A model generated the notes under the pieces. It was not told the origin of the DNA and made no database searches. It was given only the letters and a program-made list of their open reading frames with translations. Both the position numbers and the translations under genes were made by a program. From Streptomyces sp. MNU76 (lineage in GTDB: Bacteria; Actinomycetota; Actinomycetes; Streptomycetales; Streptomycetaceae): DNA of 64,000 nt. Shown here piece after piece: positions 63,359 to 64,000 of the stretch. How positions within the stretch are numbered: position 1 is the first letter of the stretch; each line of letters starts with the position of its first letter. Where the stretch lies: contig NZ_JAJKLK010000022.1 in the NCBI RefSeq assembly GCF_020982545.1, positions 124,001-188,000 on the forward strand. The letters are read 5' to 3'.

Positions 63359-63726
63359 GCGGGCGGTCGACTGGCGCCCGGCCGGCGAGCAGGAGGCGCC
63401 CGGCAGGCGACCGGCGGCGCGACGCGACCCCACCCCGGCCGACCCCCGTCGGTCGGGGCTCCGTCGGTCCGGGCCCAAGGCGCCCAACAGGCACGATTCC
63501 TCCCTGTGGACCGTCTGCCAACGACACGCGGGGAAATTCGACGCATCCTGGTGAGCGCCGCCGCGGAGGGCGGTCGTCCGAATCTCCGGGATCGGGCCAG
63601 GACGCCACGGGGGAGCCCTGGGCCGGTCCGGCCGCTCACCGTGGCGGCCGCCCTCCGCGAGGTCTGCCCGCGCCGTAGCGCGAGGTACGCCCCGTGTCGA
63701 GGGCGGGGGCCTCTCCCCTACAGCTG
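63359..63726. other. gene-free stretch
   Basis: About 370 bases between the DUF1876 gene and the convergent serine hydrolase. It is GC-rich with repeated GTCGGT/GGTCGGGG words and a CCCCCGTCGGTCGGGG hairpin at 63444-63458 that may end transcription. I see no coding frame with support. Confidence 0.5.
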
Positions 63727-64000
63727 TCAGCCCTTCAGGGCCTCCCGCACCGCCCGCACCAGCGCCTGCGCCCTCGGGTCCGCCGTCACCGTCTTGCGGT
63801 AGCCGTTGGTGACGTAGCCGAAGGCGATGCCCGACTCGGGGTCGGCGAAGCCAAGGGGGCCGCCGCGGCCGGGATGGCCGAAGGAGGTCGGGGCCAGCAG
63901 TGGGGAGGCGGTCCCGTGGAGCATGTAGCCCAGGCCGAAGCGGGTGTTGACGACCAGGACGCGGTCGGGGCCGGAGGACTCCTCCGCGCGGGCCGCCGCC
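63727..64000 (-). CDS. serine hydrolase (beta-lactamase-like), C-terminal part
   Basis: The frame enters from the right edge and ends at 63727. Visible are RVLVVNTRFGLGYMLHGT, then SFGHPGRGGPLGFADPESGI with the H-x-G active-site motif of class C beta-lactamase/esterase-type hydrolases, and FGYVTNGYRKTVTADPRAQA. The Ser-x-x-Lys part is outside the window. Confidence 0.82.
   Translation of the reverse strand, partial: AAARAEESSGPDRVLVVNTRFGLGYMLHGTASPLLAPTSFGHPGRGGPLGFADPESGIAFGYVTNGYRKTVTADPRAQALVRAVREALKG

Overview
The window is a very GC-rich, gene-dense actinobacterial chromosome segment. Its gene content and order (tRNA-Gln, glmU, prs, rplY, pth; ppc; galT-galE-galK; ksgA-ispE beside an rpf-type gene; pmt beside two penicillin-binding proteins) are those of the core of a Streptomyces chromosome. 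GTG starts, 4-base ATGA/GTGA overlaps and GC-rich intergenic hairpins fit that. I assign the genus Streptomyces from this pattern, not from a search.

Layout. 1-2.6 kb: a SUKH/deaminase/nuclease toxin-immunity style cluster. 2.8-5.4 kb: a badly frameshifted sensor kinase, an HTH protein with a LAGLIDADG-like half, and tRNA-Gln(UUG) with its terminator. 5.4-10.1 kb: glmU, prs, rplY, pth and a membrane protein. 10.3-15.1 kb: PEP carboxylase, divergent from a fatty-acid desaturase-TetR pair, with a strong palindrome between them. 15.3-22 kb: accessory genes (large glycosyltransferase, PaaX-type regulator, VOC protein, SAM methyltransferase, MarR, an orphan LuxR-type response regulator, GNAT). 22-25.6 kb: the galTEK operon. 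25.7-31.7 kb: a secreted subtilisin and a GntR(YtrA)-ABC transporter operon. 32.2-36.6 kb: decayed and accessory genes (Rpn-type nuclease and a paralogous fragment, a head-to-head pair of truncated regulators, a secreted serine hydrolase, an atypical response regulator). 36.9-40.7 kb: two tandem PQQ-repeat lipoprotein-like or membrane proteins. 41-47.8 kb: ABC-F ATPase, nitrate/nitrite-sensing kinase, MHYT protein, acyltransferase. 47.8-54 kb: ispE, ksgA, RpfB-like, TatD, a zinc-ribbon protein, rsmI. 54.1-59.8 kb: protein O-mannosyltransferase and two MecA-type PBPs. 59.9-64 kb: hydrolase, YbaK deacylase, EamA transporter, a toxin-antitoxin-like pair with a nonsense codon, DUF1876, and the end of a serine hydrolase.

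Two sequence-wide patterns stand out. First, at least ten intergenic gaps carry copies, whole or partial, of one palindromic element built from a GC-rich core (arms reading GGGGCGCGGGGAACTGCGCGA and its complement). A second, rarer hairpin repeat family (centre GCTCGAGCGAAG) occurs twice. Second, about ten genes, including housekeeping ones (ppc, rsmI, rpfB-like), are broken by single-base indels in or beside short G/C runs. The frames resume exactly, and in several cases one restored base per site returns a whole number of codons, so many of these breaks are more likely sequencing errors than real pseudogenes. I mark such genes as interrupted and say so in each entry.

The most interesting local structures are the toxin/immunity cluster at the left edge, the 22-codon ORF bridging ksgA and ispE with 4-base overlaps at both ends, the perfect 18-bp palindrome abutting an apparently leaderless GntR start, the deletion that fused two divergent regulatory genes head to head, and the amber codon inside an otherwise intact toxin-like frame.
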